The notes under the pieces were generated by a model. The model was given only the letters and a program-made list of their open reading frames with translations, did not search any database and was not told the DNA's origin. Position numbers and translations under genes: made by a program. Below, piece by piece: positions 7,071-16,464 of a DNA stretch of 33,650 nt. Location: assembly GCA_017549405.1 (NCBI GenBank), contig JAFYUY010000018.1, forward strand, positions 1 through 33,650, in the 5' to 3' direction. Within the stretch, counting starts at the first letter, position 1, and each line of letters opens with the position of its first letter. Source of the stretch: Clostridia bacterium (lineage in GTDB: Bacteria; Bacillota; Clostridia; Oscillospirales; CAG-382).

Positions 7071-10000
7071 ATGAAAAAGAGTTTTTCAAGGCTTTTCAGC
7101 GTAATTTTGGCGCTTGTCATGATACTGTCAATATGCAGTTTTCAGGTAAGTGCCACAACCGGAAAACTGTCGGTGGACACAACCGAATTCACTCTCGGTG
7201 AAGCCACATTCCATTTTAAAGACAGTGCTTCGTCAAAAGATTTTATTTCCATTTACTATGCAAACAATCCGGGCGGAACAAATTCCTCCAACGGTGAACT
7301 TGCATGGGCATATACAGTGCCTGCATCCGGTACTGTAACTGTTGACGATTTCAGCAAAAAGGATTGGGCTACAACTCCCGGCAGCTATCTTGCAAAATAC
7401 TGGAGTGCAGACCAATATAAAGTTTGCCTCGACACAGTATATTTCAGCGTGATCGAAGCTCTCCCCGAAGAAAAAGACATTTTCGAATACTATGTTAAAA
7501 AGAATGGTACAGGCGACGGACGTTCTGCTGAAGCTCCCGCAGGTACTATCGGAGATATCATAACAGCTATCAATGATGATGGTCACAGAGCAGGCAGTGA
7601 AGTTACCGTTTACGTTATCGATAGCGGTGAAGCTGCAAAGACTGTTATCGACAGCGACTGCGTTATCGGTTATAACAGAAGCGGTGTTGGTCAGGTTCCC
7701 TCGCATACCGCAACCATAAAGTACACAAGCTATGACGAGAACGTAACTTCCGTTATCGGTCACGTTAATTATCAGGGTTCCGGCAGCAACGCGGCGCATC
7801 TTCTCCTTGCAGGTCCTTCCAAGTTCGAGAATATCAACATTCTTGACATGAGAAACTCCAATAATGGCGGTACCGATATTTACCTCGGCAACCACAGCGT
7901 TTCTTTTAACGGTGTGAAGTTTATGGACCTTAAGGGTGCAAACCAGGGTACCATGGGCGAAATATTCTATCCTTCCTCCACCCATTTTTTACTCGGTCAG
8001 ACCAGAGGCAGAAAGATGGTTACCGGCGATGCGGAGGTCTATCTCGACAACGCAAGCCTTATCGGAGATTACATCGCACTTACAGGTTACAACGATAACA
8101 CCCAGACTCAGGGCATCACCGGAAACCTTACTCTTCGCATAGGCAGCGGTACTCTCAAGAATCTTTATATCAGCGGTACCAAGGCAGATGAAGTAGTTAC
8201 CGGTAATGCAAGTATTGTTTTCGGCAAGGGTGTTACGGTTTCAAGACTTCTTGCAGCATCCAACGGCAAAAACCTCATTGTAAACGGTGCACTCCAGCTG
8301 GTCAAGAACTATGGTGCTACCGTTCCCGCAGGCGCAACAGCGGATGCCACAGCACAAAGAGCATCCAGCGCTCCTTATTACGAAATCACCTCCATGTCTG
8401 ACGATCTTACCATTGATGTAACTGACACAGCAGGTAAATTCACAGTTTCCACAGATAAGATCGCATATGCCGCAACCGAAGATGGCAGAACTATCTACTA
8501 CGGTGAAGATGTTCTCAACATCGGCAAGGCAGGTAAATATGATGTTTATCTTGCAGACAGCGTTGAAGAAATCATTGCAAACGCACAGGAACCCTCCCAC
8601 ACTGTAGCATACCGCTTTGACGGATGGGATACAACAGTTGGCGGCGTTATCACTGCAAAGCTTACATACGTTGGCACAGATGGTGCAGCATACTATGTTA
8701 AGTTTGGCGGAACAGGCAACGGTCTTACTCCCACAACTCCTATCGGCACCGTAACTGATGCTATTGCTGCCATCAATCGTGCAGGCTATACCGCAGACGA
8801 TGAAGTTACAATTTATATAATGGATGCTTATGACATCCCTTACCAGGTATGTGCTGACGGCAGCAGCGCAGTTGGCAAGCCCACATATCAGGCAAATCTC
8901 AAGTCTGCTGTTACAACCTGGCTCAAAGGTGATGCGTATCCCGAAGCGTGGGAAGCAAAGCTTACTGTTACAAGCTACGATTACGAAGCAACAGGAGAAG
9001 CAACACATCTCATGTGGCATGAGGTTTATGGTAAGAACGTAAACCTTACTCTTCATGGTCCCATCGTGTTCAAGGACATCAACCTCATCAACCCCAGAAA
9101 ATATGACCGTGAATACTTTATCAACGGTTATGACGTAACTTTTGAAAACACAAAGTTCTATCATCTTAACACAGACTACCATAGCGGTAACGGTTTAAAA
9201 TATGACGGTATTCTTTACGAAGGTCATGCAAACTTAATGCTTTGTAACAGCGCTACGAATGTAGGCGGCGCAGGCGGATATATCAAGATCGATACACCTT
9301 TTACCGCCACAGGCAATCCTTACGGAATATGGATCGGCGGTACTTATGATGGCACATTCACAGACAGAGTAACGATCGATCTTGCAAACAGCGATATCAC
9401 AACCGACCTTTATTGGGGTTCAAAGATATTCACCTTTGAAAAAGGTCTTGATCTTATCGTCAATGGCGGTACTATAAATGCCATTTCCAATAAGGACGGT
9501 CAGATCAACATCAATAACGGCTTCCAGCTTATTGCAAATGCAGGAAACGCTATATTTGATGTTCCTTACACAAACAACGTTGTTGTTTCCGGCGGTGAAT
9601 GGCTGATCAAGGTTGACTCCAACTATATGTTTATCCATCCTACCGATGTTGCAGGTACATACACTGTTGACGAAGGTTTATATGCGGTTGCCGGAGACGA
9701 AGAAACAGGTGCAACTTATATTGCAGAAGGCACCCTCGTTCTTCCCGAAGGCACATACAATGTAACTTCCGTACCCAAGGCAGAGCTTGAAAACCTTAAG
9801 GTAAACGTTACATTCGATGGAGTTGCCGCAGATGGTATTTTCCTCAAGGGCTATTCCGTTGCACTCCCCGCAAAGAATAATACTCCCGTGGCTGAATTCC
9901 TCGGTTGGGAACTTAACGGTCAGGTTTACAAGGATAGTTACAACATTCCTGCAAACTCCGGTGACCTTGCGTTCGTATCCAAGTGGAGCGGCTATGAAGA

Positions 10001-12737
10001 TACAACAGTCATCTACCTCGATGCTGCGGCAGGTAACGATTCCAACAACGGTGCATCCGTGGCCACAGCAGTTAAAACTCTTGCAAAAGCGTTTGAAATT
10101 GCAAACACAAAGTCCGAAGGCACAAAGAAAGTAGTTGTTATCGGCGAGATAGAAGTTTCCGGAAAGATGCCCGCAAACTCCTCACGCATCATACTCACAG
10201 GCGATGGTACAGGCAATTCCGTATTCGATCTTTACAACGACTGTATCTACCCTGCAGGAGATATCACATTTGAAAACCTCAAGTTTACACACACAACATC
10301 CGGCGGCGGTAAGGTATTCTGTACCGATGATTACCATGTGATCTTCGGCGAAGGCCTCACTGTTGACAGCGATTTCCTTGTACGTATCGGTGGTTATGAC
10401 CACAGCAAGGTCGGAGCTGTTTCCGCAACATTCTTAAGCGGTACATTCGGCACGGTTGAGATCGGTCATTTCTGGATGCAGAACAACCGCGCAAACGTTC
10501 CTTCAGCAAATGTTGTTGTTGATGGTGCCAACATTTCAAAGTTCTATTTCACCTCCAACAGCTGGGATGCCAAGCATACCGGTTCCAATTACACAGGTCC
10601 CGTTAAGATCCACGTAAAATCCGGCAGAGTTGGTGCTATTGAAACTCAGACCAGCTCCGAAAACGGAAGACTCTATGCCGAATTCCAGGATACCGTTCAG
10701 ATAATCATCGATGACGGCATCACAACCAACGTTGACAGCGACTTTGCCGCAGCAGCAAAGGGAGCATGGGTTCTCAACGTAGCAAAAGAAGACGGTGCAA
10801 GTGTAGAATTCGGTGAAACTGCAGGCACATTCAAGGTAAACGGCACAAAGACCGCCCTTGCAACTGCAGAAAACGGCGCTCAATTCGCATCCACAAACGG
10901 TGTTCTTAGCCTTGCGGCAGGAACTTATGATATTGAATTTTCTGATATGATCTATTACATTAACAACGGTGAGCAGATCACTGTATACAGCGACTGCACC
11001 ATCGACCTTTCCACAGTTAAGCACACAGAAAAAGAAGGCAAGGAATTCATCGGCTGGTCCAAGAATGGTGAAGGCTGTGCACTTGTCGGCGCTCACAAGG
11101 CGGGTGACATCATTACTGCAAATTATGTAGACTTCAAGTCTTACGATGCTGAAACAAAAACCGGCGACTTCTTCATCAAGGGCGCTCAGATGAGAACATC
11201 GGGCGAACAGGGCTTGCGTTTCATCGTAGAAAAGAAGAACTCCTTTGCAAATGCACTCCCCAATGTTACTGAATTTGGTACTATCGTACTTCCCACAGAA
11301 CTCACATGGGGCCGTGATATGTTCATCGATCAGGCTCAGGTTGCTGAGTGGACATGGGATTCCGAAACAAAGCTCGTATTTACTCCCAAATCAACAAACG
11401 GATATACTCCCGCAAAGGTTGTGGGCGAGAAGCTTTACGCGAAGACTTCCGATGCTGTTCAGTACACACTCTGCATCACAGGAATAACACCTGAAAAGTA
11501 TTACAGATACTACTCCGTAAAGGCATATATCAAATATAAGGACCTTAACGGTGTTGAACACGTGCTTTACTCCGATTATTACCAGACCAACCTCTACAGA
11601 GTTGCACTTGCAGCTCTTGAAGCAAACGAAACACCCACAGAGGTATTTGAAGGTATTAAGGAATACGTTGAAGTTGACCGCAAGGCAGCTTACATGGCAG
11701 AAAACTACGATACCAGAAAGCTTCTTTCCGGATATCCCACCACAGCAGATAAAGATCCCAACCATGCAATGTATCAGATGGCAAACGGCATGAAGATCAG
11801 AGAAGTTGTGATCGATTCCGGCACGGGCGGAGATGCGGTTGAAATCGCTCACTTTGCCGATACTCACCTCAACTATATCAATCAGAAGGATATGGACCTC
11901 GGCGATATCAACACTCTTTCCACATACCGTGGAAGAAGCTGGCTGAGAAACGGTTCCTCTGTTCCCAACATTTCCAACGCTATGGAATATGCAAGCTTCT
12001 TTGATAAGGCGGTTATTACCGGTGACGTAATGGACTACTTCTCATGGGGCTGCGCAGAGATCATGCAGAAGATGATCGTTGACCAGTCTTACGGCAAGGT
12101 TCTTATGGCTATGGGTAACCACGAGCCCGCAGAACGTATGCAGGCGGATATGTCCGGTCTTTCCGACAAGTACACTCTTGAGCAGAAATACGAAACACTC
12201 CAGGAACTTTGGACAAATGATATCTACTATCATTCCGAGATCGTCAAGAACGATGAAGGTACCGAAAAGGTAATGATAGTTGTTATCGATAACCAGCGCG
12301 ATAGGTACTGGGGCGATAAGCAGGCAGAACCTTTTGCAAGAGATATTGCGATCGCACGCGAAAAGGGCATTCCCATGATCATGTTCCAGCATGACCCCAT
12401 ATGTACCAGAAATCCCGCTGAAAAGAAGGCGACATGGTTCTATGAAGTTGGCGACGGCAGCGGTATCCCCTGCGATATGTCCAACTCCTTTGCAGGTAAG
12501 CCCGGTTCCGATGCAGACACAATGAAGGTTTATAACCTCATTGTTCAGAACCCTGATGTTATTAAGGGCGTATTCTGTGGTCACTGGCACAATCATATGT
12601 ACACAGAGATCCTTGCTCAGAACGCAGACGGTTCGTTTATGACAGATGCTAACGGCGATTACGTTGTAATTCCTCAGCATGTTGTAACTGCAAACGCTTA
12701 CGGCAAGGGTAATGCAATAAAGATTACTATCAAGTAA
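7071..12737 (+). CDS. Large secreted protein: three beta-helix modules and C-terminal metallophosphoesterase
   Basis: This 1888-residue protein begins with a Sec signal peptide (about 1-28, cleavage after VSA). Three modules open with the same type of sequence: YYVKKNGTGDGRSAEAPAGTI (near 136), YYVKFGGTGNGLTPTTPIGTV (near 540) and IYLDAAAGNDSNNGASVATAV (near 980). Each continues as a beta-helix with a GTLKNL/TFGTVEIG-like rung pattern. Short FDGWD/FLGWELNG segments resembling InlB-type B-repeats separate them. A further domain (about 1370-1510, GAQMRTSGEQGLRFIVEKK) precedes a calcineurin-like phosphoesterase with all metal motifs: D1597-x-H1599, GD1652, GN1683-H1684, H1774 and GHWH 1837-1840. 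It should therefore be active on a phosphoester outside the cell. No SLH, dockerin or LPXTG anchor is visible. The substrate is unknown. Confidence 0.85.
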   Translation: MKKSFSRLFSVILALVMILSICSFQVSATTGKLSVDTTEFTLGEATFHFKDSASSKDFISIYYANNPGGTNSSNGELAWAYTVPASGTVTVDDFSKKDWATTPGSYLAKYWSADQYKVCLDTVYFSVIEALPEEKDIFEYYVKKNGTGDGRSAEAPAGTIGDIITAINDDGHRAGSEVTVYVIDSGEAAKTVIDSDCVIGYNRSGVGQVPSHTATIKYTSYDENVTSVIGHVNYQGSGSNAAHLLLAGPSKFENINILDMRNSNNGGTDIYLGNHSVSFNGVKFMDLKGANQGTMGEIFYPSSTHFLLGQTRGRKMVTGDAEVYLDNASLIGDYIALTGYNDNTQTQGITGNLTLRIGSGTLKNLYISGTKADEVVTGNASIVFGKGVTVSRLLAASNGKNLIVNGALQLVKNYGATVPAGATADATAQRASSAPYYEITSMSDDLTIDVTDTAGKFTVSTDKIAYAATEDGRTIYYGEDVLNIGKAGKYDVYLADSVEEIIANAQEPSHTVAYRFDGWDTTVGGVITAKLTYVGTDGAAYYVKFGGTGNGLTPTTPIGTVTDAIAAINRAGYTADDEVTIYIMDAYDIPYQVCADGSSAVGKPTYQANLKSAVTTWLKGDAYPEAWEAKLTVTSYDYEATGEATHLMWHEVYGKNVNLTLHGPIVFKDINLINPRKYDREYFINGYDVTFENTKFYHLNTDYHSGNGLKYDGILYEGHANLMLCNSATNVGGAGGYIKIDTPFTATGNPYGIWIGGTYDGTFTDRVTIDLANSDITTDLYWGSKIFTFEKGLDLIVNGGTINAISNKDGQININNGFQLIANAGNAIFDVPYTNNVVVSGGEWLIKVDSNYMFIHPTDVAGTYTVDEGLYAVAGDEETGATYIAEGTLVLPEGTYNVTSVPKAELENLKVNVTFDGVAADGIFLKGYSVALPAKNNTPVAEFLGWELNGQVYKDSYNIPANSGDLAFVSKWSGYEDTTVIYLDAAAGNDSNNGASVATAVKTLAKAFEIANTKSEGTKKVVVIGEIEVSGKMPANSSRIILTGDGTGNSVFDLYNDCIYPAGDITFENLKFTHTTSGGGKVFCTDDYHVIFGEGLTVDSDFLVRIGGYDHSKVGAVSATFLSGTFGTVEIGHFWMQNNRANVPSANVVVDGANISKFYFTSNSWDAKHTGSNYTGPVKIHVKSGRVGAIETQTSSENGRLYAEFQDTVQIIIDDGITTNVDSDFAAAAKGAWVLNVAKEDGASVEFGETAGTFKVNGTKTALATAENGAQFASTNGVLSLAAGTYDIEFSDMIYYINNGEQITVYSDCTIDLSTVKHTEKEGKEFIGWSKNGEGCALVGAHKAGDIITANYVDFKSYDAETKTGDFFIKGAQMRTSGEQGLRFIVEKKNSFANALPNVTEFGTIVLPTELTWGRDMFIDQAQVAEWTWDSETKLVFTPKSTNGYTPAKVVGEKLYAKTSDAVQYTLCITGITPEKYYRYYSVKAYIKYKDLNGVEHVLYSDYYQTNLYRVALAALEANETPTEVFEGIKEYVEVDRKAAYMAENYDTRKLLSGYPTTADKDPNHAMYQMANGMKIREVVIDSGTGGDAVEIAHFADTHLNYINQKDMDLGDINTLSTYRGRSWLRNGSSVPNISNAMEYASFFDKAVITGDVMDYFSWGCAEIMQKMIVDQSYGKVLMAMGNHEPAERMQADMSGLSDKYTLEQKYETLQELWTNDIYYHSEIVKNDEGTEKVMIVVIDNQRDRYWGDKQAEPFARDIAIAREKGIPMIMFQHDPICTRNPAEKKATWFYEVGDGSGIPCDMSNSFAGKPGSDADTMKVYNLIVQNPDVIKGVFCGHWHNHMYTEILAQNADGSFMTDANGDYVVIPQHVVTANAYGKGNAIKITIK

Positions 12738-12759
12738 TTTTCAAAAGCATAAAAATATG

Positions 12760-12791
12760 GCGGCTGAATCATTTTGATTCAGCCGCTTTAG
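12760..12791 (+). terminator. Intrinsic terminator of the beta-helix/phosphoesterase gene
   Basis: A perfect 12-bp stem GCGGCTGAATCA/TGATTCAGCCGC (12760-12771 with 12775-12786) with a TTT loop is followed by TTTAGTTTG. Confidence 0.9.
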
Positions 12792-12792
12792 T

Positions 12793-13018
12793 TTGTTGCA
12801 AAACCATCAAAAGTTTTTTGATAAAAACTTTTTACAAAAGAGTTTTCAGAGTCAAGAGGTAGTGCCTCTTGTTGTCCTGTGCTGAGGGCGAAACCTTTTT
12901 TGCGTTTGCAAAGCGCAGAAATGGGTGGACTTCGACTGTTTCACGGTCGAAAAGCGGGACCCATTGGTGCGGATACATCACAGAGGTTCGCTGATTTTAG
13001 ACCTTATCGACAAACTGA
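12793..13018. repeat. Dispersed intergenic repeat, copy B
   Basis: This is the second copy of the element at 849-1020, with the same blocks in the same order (12795-12813, 12841-12855, 12881-12895, 12896-12924, 13000-13018). It carries an extra A/T segment of about 27 bases (12814-12840) that can fold as AAAAGTTTT/AAAACTTTT, and a different middle part with a hairpin TTCGAC/GTCGAA (about 12930-12950). Like copy A it lies between convergent genes. A 60-residue ORF inside it shows no coding character. Confidence 0.75.
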
Positions 13019-13045
13019 GGGGAAGGCATTAGCCTTCCCCTTTTT
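13019..13045. terminator. Hairpin between the repeat and the rhamnosidase gene
   Basis: A perfect 9-bp stem GGGGAAGGC/GCCTTCCCC (13019-13027 with 13032-13040) is followed by TTTTT on the + strand. It is strongest as a + strand terminator but also sits just past the stop of the minus-strand rhamnosidase gene, so it may serve both sides. Confidence 0.75.
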
Positions 13046-13078
13046 GAGTATGCCGTTTTAAAGAGTATCAGAGGTCTG

Positions 13079-15004
13079 TCACAGCAGGGTGTGATAATAA
13101 TATATGGGCAGCGCACTCCAGCCATGGCAAAGGCTGCCTGCATCGTCAAACGCACTGCACCCGTCTTCGGTTTCCCACACAGTGCCCGTGCCGTATTCCA
13201 GCATTGGAGTAAAGGTCTTTTCGATGTCGGCAATGATATAATCCTTGTATTTTTCTCTGTCGGCTTTAAGAAGTGCATCATAGCAGAAGCATTTCATGCT
13301 GAGAGAGATGGGAGTGAGCTCGTGTTCGCCCGTGATATATGTGCAGATATCTTTTGCAACATCATCTGATGCCGCACCGCACAGAATCGCAAGGCAGTTG
13401 CCGAGAACGCTTGCGGTGGTTTTTTCGGTGCGGTCGAAGTATATTTTCTTTTCCTTGTCAAAGAAGTTTTTGTTTATGCCGGAATTGAGCTTTTCAATAA
13501 GCGCATCAAAGTCATAGGGTTTTTTAAGGCCTGCCTTGTCGCATATTCTTGAAAAAGCCGCAAGGTTTACGGAAAGTAATGCGTTGAGAATGATATCAGG
13601 CACAGTGGCGTCGATCTCGTGATATCCGTCAAGCTGATTGCACCATTCATAAAAATTCCAGTAATCCTTGCCGGAATAGGGCAAAACACAGCCGTCATCT
13701 TCGTTCATGCGGCGCACAAAAACGTCCATGACCGAGCAGAGCTTGGGATATACCTGCGCAATAAGCTCCTTGTCGCCCGAGTAGTCCAGATATTCCTCAC
13801 ACTGAGTGAAATAATGAAGTGAGAACGAAGGTATTTTGTATACTCTCGGCACGGGATAGGTTATGGAAAGAAGGCCGTCTGCCTGATTGTCTTTTGATAT
13901 AAGTTCAAGGTTTGCACGAGGAAATTCGAATTCCTTAAAAGCGTAGTAGCCAATAAGCATCTGATTTCGGCTGTCCATGGTGTAAAGTGCCTGCTCACGC
14001 CACGGGCAGTCTTCGTAATGCTCGTGCATGCACAGTGTGAGGGTGCGCACGCAGGCATCGTAAATGGCATTCTGTTTTTGCGAAAGTTTTTCGGGGCGTG
14101 CCTGCTCCTTTACGGGGTAGACCGTGGGAACAATGGCAATCTCGGCATCTTTCAGCGGAACCTCCGAGAATATTTCAAGGTATTTGCAACCCAGTCTTCT
14201 GAAGTGATTTGTGTATTCCGTAACACCCTTTTTAAGAACGAGCTCCACGCTGAAATCACGGTGACCGATAAGGCGGCGCACGCATCCGTCTTCAATATGT
14301 TCTCCGTAGGATATGAGTATTTTCTGCTCGCAGGGAGATTCTATCTTTACCGACAAAAATCCAACGGTGTTAATGCCGAGGTCAAAGAGAATGTCGGTGT
14401 CGGTTATTTCTTTTATCTTTTTACCCTGTACGGGCGGTAAAAGTTCCAGCTTCTTGCAGGGACGGATGCGCATGGTTGCAGGTCCGTCGATAATATGTGC
14501 AGGGGCAAATCCCGAAAGCTCGCCGTTTTTCCAGTTGTCATCATGGGTTGCATCGTAAAGGAACGAATATCCCAGCTGCACCGTTATGCCCTTGCAGTAA
14601 TGATTCTTATATGAGGGACTCTTGCGTGCCATAATGTGCTCGCCACTGTGACAAGTCGTTTTTCCGTCCTCGGAAATTTCAAAGATCACGCCTGCTTTTC
14701 CGGGGTAATATACCGAGGAAGTGTCGAGTCCGTAATACCACACAAGAACTGCAAGGCTGTTTTTGCCATCCTTACAGTATTTTGTAATGTCCACAGAGTC
14801 ATAGACTTTGTCATAGGGGTAGTCGGCATACTGACCGAAGGTTGCAAGTTCACCATTTATATATACGGCATAGTTGCTGTCGGCGGATATGTTGAGAATG
14901 GCGTTTTTGCAACCGTGGAAAAATTCCGTGAAAAACTCGCCGTATTCGTCGTTTTGTGCAGAGTTTCCGGTCCATATCCATTGTGAATTTTCAAAGATTT
15001 TCAT
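13079..15004 (-). CDS. Alpha-L-rhamnosidase-like glycoside hydrolase (GH78 type)
   Basis: This 641-residue protein has no signal peptide, so it acts in the cytoplasm on imported oligosaccharides. The N-terminal half is beta-sandwich: SQWIWTGNSAQNDEYGEFF, then ISADSNYAVYINGELATFGQYADYPYDKVYDSVDITKY, the carbohydrate-binding-like fold of bacterial rhamnosidases. The C-terminal half is the (alpha/alpha)6 barrel, with the characteristic HEHYEDCPWREQALYTMDSRN (327-347), whose acidic residues correspond to the catalytic region of GH78. The ATG has a GGGAGGA site. The gene follows the lactate dehydrogenase operon on the same strand (67 bases, with a hairpin between) but has no functional link to it. 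It would release L-rhamnose from plant or microbial glycans; the exact linkage is unknown. At 641 residues it is shorter than many GH78 enzymes. Confidence 0.82.
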   Translation of the reverse strand: MKIFENSQWIWTGNSAQNDEYGEFFTEFFHGCKNAILNISADSNYAVYINGELATFGQYADYPYDKVYDSVDITKYCKDGKNSLAVLVWYYGLDTSSVYYPGKAGVIFEISEDGKTTCHSGEHIMARKSPSYKNHYCKGITVQLGYSFLYDATHDDNWKNGELSGFAPAHIIDGPATMRIRPCKKLELLPPVQGKKIKEITDTDILFDLGINTVGFLSVKIESPCEQKILISYGEHIEDGCVRRLIGHRDFSVELVLKKGVTEYTNHFRRLGCKYLEIFSEVPLKDAEIAIVPTVYPVKEQARPEKLSQKQNAIYDACVRTLTLCMHEHYEDCPWREQALYTMDSRNQMLIGYYAFKEFEFPRANLELISKDNQADGLLSITYPVPRVYKIPSFSLHYFTQCEEYLDYSGDKELIAQVYPKLCSVMDVFVRRMNEDDGCVLPYSGKDYWNFYEWCNQLDGYHEIDATVPDIILNALLSVNLAAFSRICDKAGLKKPYDFDALIEKLNSGINKNFFDKEKKIYFDRTEKTTASVLGNCLAILCGAASDDVAKDICTYITGEHELTPISLSMKCFCYDALLKADREKYKDYIIADIEKTFTPMLEYGTGTVWETEDGCSAFDDAGSLCHGWSALPIYYYHTLL

Positions 15005-15042
15005 TGGTTTTCCTCCCGCCTTTCGGCATATGGATAAAATTA

Positions 15043-15062
15043 CGGGGAGTATTTACTCCCCG
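15043..15062 (-). terminator. Hairpin between the lactate dehydrogenase and rhamnosidase genes
   Basis: A perfect 9-bp stem CGGGGAGTA/TACTCCCCG (15043-15051 with 15054-15062) with a two-base loop lies 9 bases past the dehydrogenase stop. The following tract on the minus strand (TAATTTTAT) is weak, so it may be only a partial terminator. No clear promoter for the rhamnosidase gene fits in the remaining space. Confidence 0.55.
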
Positions 15063-15071
15063 CACGGTTTA

Positions 15072-16463
15072 TTAAAATACTTTTCCGGGGTTAAGAATGC
15101 AGTTGGGGTCAAAGGCGGATTTTATTCCGCGCATGAGCGAAAGCTGAGTTTCGCCGTAATCTTCGGCAAGAAAGCCTTTTTTGGCATAACCTATGCCGTG
15201 CTCACCGGAAACAAGACCGGAAAGCGCACGCGCTTTTTTGTAAAGAAGATCAAAGGCTTTTTCAAGGGCATCTTTCCATGCCGTGTCAGCAAGATCGTCG
15301 CGGCACACATAAACGTGAAGATTTCCGTCGCCTGCGTGACCGAACGAGGGGATGCGCACACCGAGCTGCTTTGAAACCTCGTGGGTGTAGAGCACAAACT
15401 CGGCAACTTTATTGCGGGGAACCACAACATCACACTCGTCCATTTCGGTGGTGGATGCCTTTATGGCTTCAAGGAATGCACCGCGGGCAGACCACACGGA
15501 GCCCTTTCGTTCTTCTGTATCCACAATAAGGGCATCTGTGGCGCCGGCACCGATACAAAGCTCGGCAACCTTATCTATTTCCGCATCAACAACGCTCTTG
15601 TCGTTTCCGTCAACGGTAAGGATCAGGTATGCGGGGGATTTTTTGTCGGGGAAGTTCTTGCCTAAATATTCCTCGCTGAAAAGTATGGTGCCCTGTTCCA
15701 TAAATTCAATGGCGGTAAGGGAAGCACGGCTCTTTATAAGAAGGGGAACTGTCCCAATGGCATCGCTTATAGAGGTGAAGGGAACAAGAAGCGAGGTGGT
15801 GATCTTAGGCAGAGGCACAAGCTTTAGAACTGCCTCGGTAATGACTGCAAGGGTACCTTCGGAGCCTATTATTAAGTCCTTGAGCGAATAGCCCGAACTG
15901 TTTTTAACTACTTTGCCGCCAAGGGTCACGATTTCTCCCGAAGGAAGAACGGCAGTAAGTCCGCGCACGTAATCGCGGGTCACACCGTATTTTACTGCGC
16001 GCATTCCGCCTGCGTTGGTGCTTATGTTTCCGCCGATGGTGGCGCTTTTTTCTCCCGGGTCGGGGGGATAAAGAAAATCGTGTTCCTCGCAGAATGCGGC
16101 AAGCTCCATAAGGAGCACGCCCGGCTGCACGGTAACGGTGAGATTTTCTTCGTCAAGCTCTAAAATTTTATTCATTGCCGTGGTCTCGAGCATTATTCCG
16201 CCGTGAAGCGCAACGGATGCGCCCACAAGTCCCGTTCCGCTTCCGCGGACAACAACAGGTATCTTGTTTTGAGAGGCATGCTTCATAACAGCGGCAACTT
16301 CCTCGGTGGAGAGCACTTTAACAAGTACTTCGGGCATATTGGAGATACCGCCAAGCTCGTCATGGCTGTAATCTTCGCTGATAGATTCACCATACAGCAC
16401 ACGGTCGGCAGATGTTGCGGCAATAAGTGCGTCTATATCTTTTTGTGTTACCTTGTTATACAT
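15072..16463 (-). CDS. lctD: FAD-linked lactate dehydrogenase (LctD/GlcD family)
   Basis: This 463-residue protein of the GlcD/D-lactate dehydrogenase family oxidises a 2-hydroxy acid with FAD. The FAD-binding PCMH domain (about 40-215) has [20 protein letters not shown] and [21 protein letters not shown]. The C-terminal FAD-oxidase domain has [13 protein letters not shown] and [14 protein letters not shown], the family's substrate and cofactor motifs. The ATG lies one base after the stop of the EtfA gene, and its GGGAGG site is inside that gene, so translation is coupled. Together with the two Etf genes it matches the order of the electron-confurcating lactate dehydrogenase of Acetobacterium woodii (LctB-LctC-LctD). 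There, lactate oxidation with NAD is driven by reduced ferredoxin. The substrate is inferred from this context; glycolate or another hydroxy acid cannot be excluded. Confidence 0.87.
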   Translation of the reverse strand: MYNKVTQKDIDALIAATSADRVLYGESISEDYSHDELGGISNMPEVLVKVLSTEEVAAVMKHASQNKIPVVVRGSGTGLVGASVALHGGIMLETTAMNKILELDEENLTVTVQPGVLLMELAAFCEEHDFLYPPDPGEKSATIGGNISTNAGGMRAVKYGVTRDYVRGLTAVLPSGEIVTLGGKVVKNSSGYSLKDLIIGSEGTLAVITEAVLKLVPLPKITTSLLVPFTSISDAIGTVPLLIKSRASLTAIEFMEQGTILFSEEYLGKNFPDKKSPAYLILTVDGNDKSVVDAEIDKVAELCIGAGATDALIVDTEERKGSVWSARGAFLEAIKASTTEMDECDVVVPRNKVAEFVLYTHEVSKQLGVRIPSFGHAGDGNLHVYVCRDDLADTAWKDALEKAFDLLYKKARALSGLVSGEHGIGYAKKGFLAEDYGETQLSLMRGIKSAFDPNCILNPGKVF

Positions 16464-16464
16464 A

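Noticed and set aside
8241-9182. A 313-codon minus-strand frame inside the beta-helix/phosphoesterase gene
   Set aside because: It is antisense to a gene with signal peptide and intact motifs. Its composition (many Cys and Ile) is typical of a reverse shadow.
12879-13061. A 60-codon + strand frame in the second repeat copy
   Set aside because: It has no ribosome site, its frame is not kept in the other repeat copy, and it runs through two hairpins.
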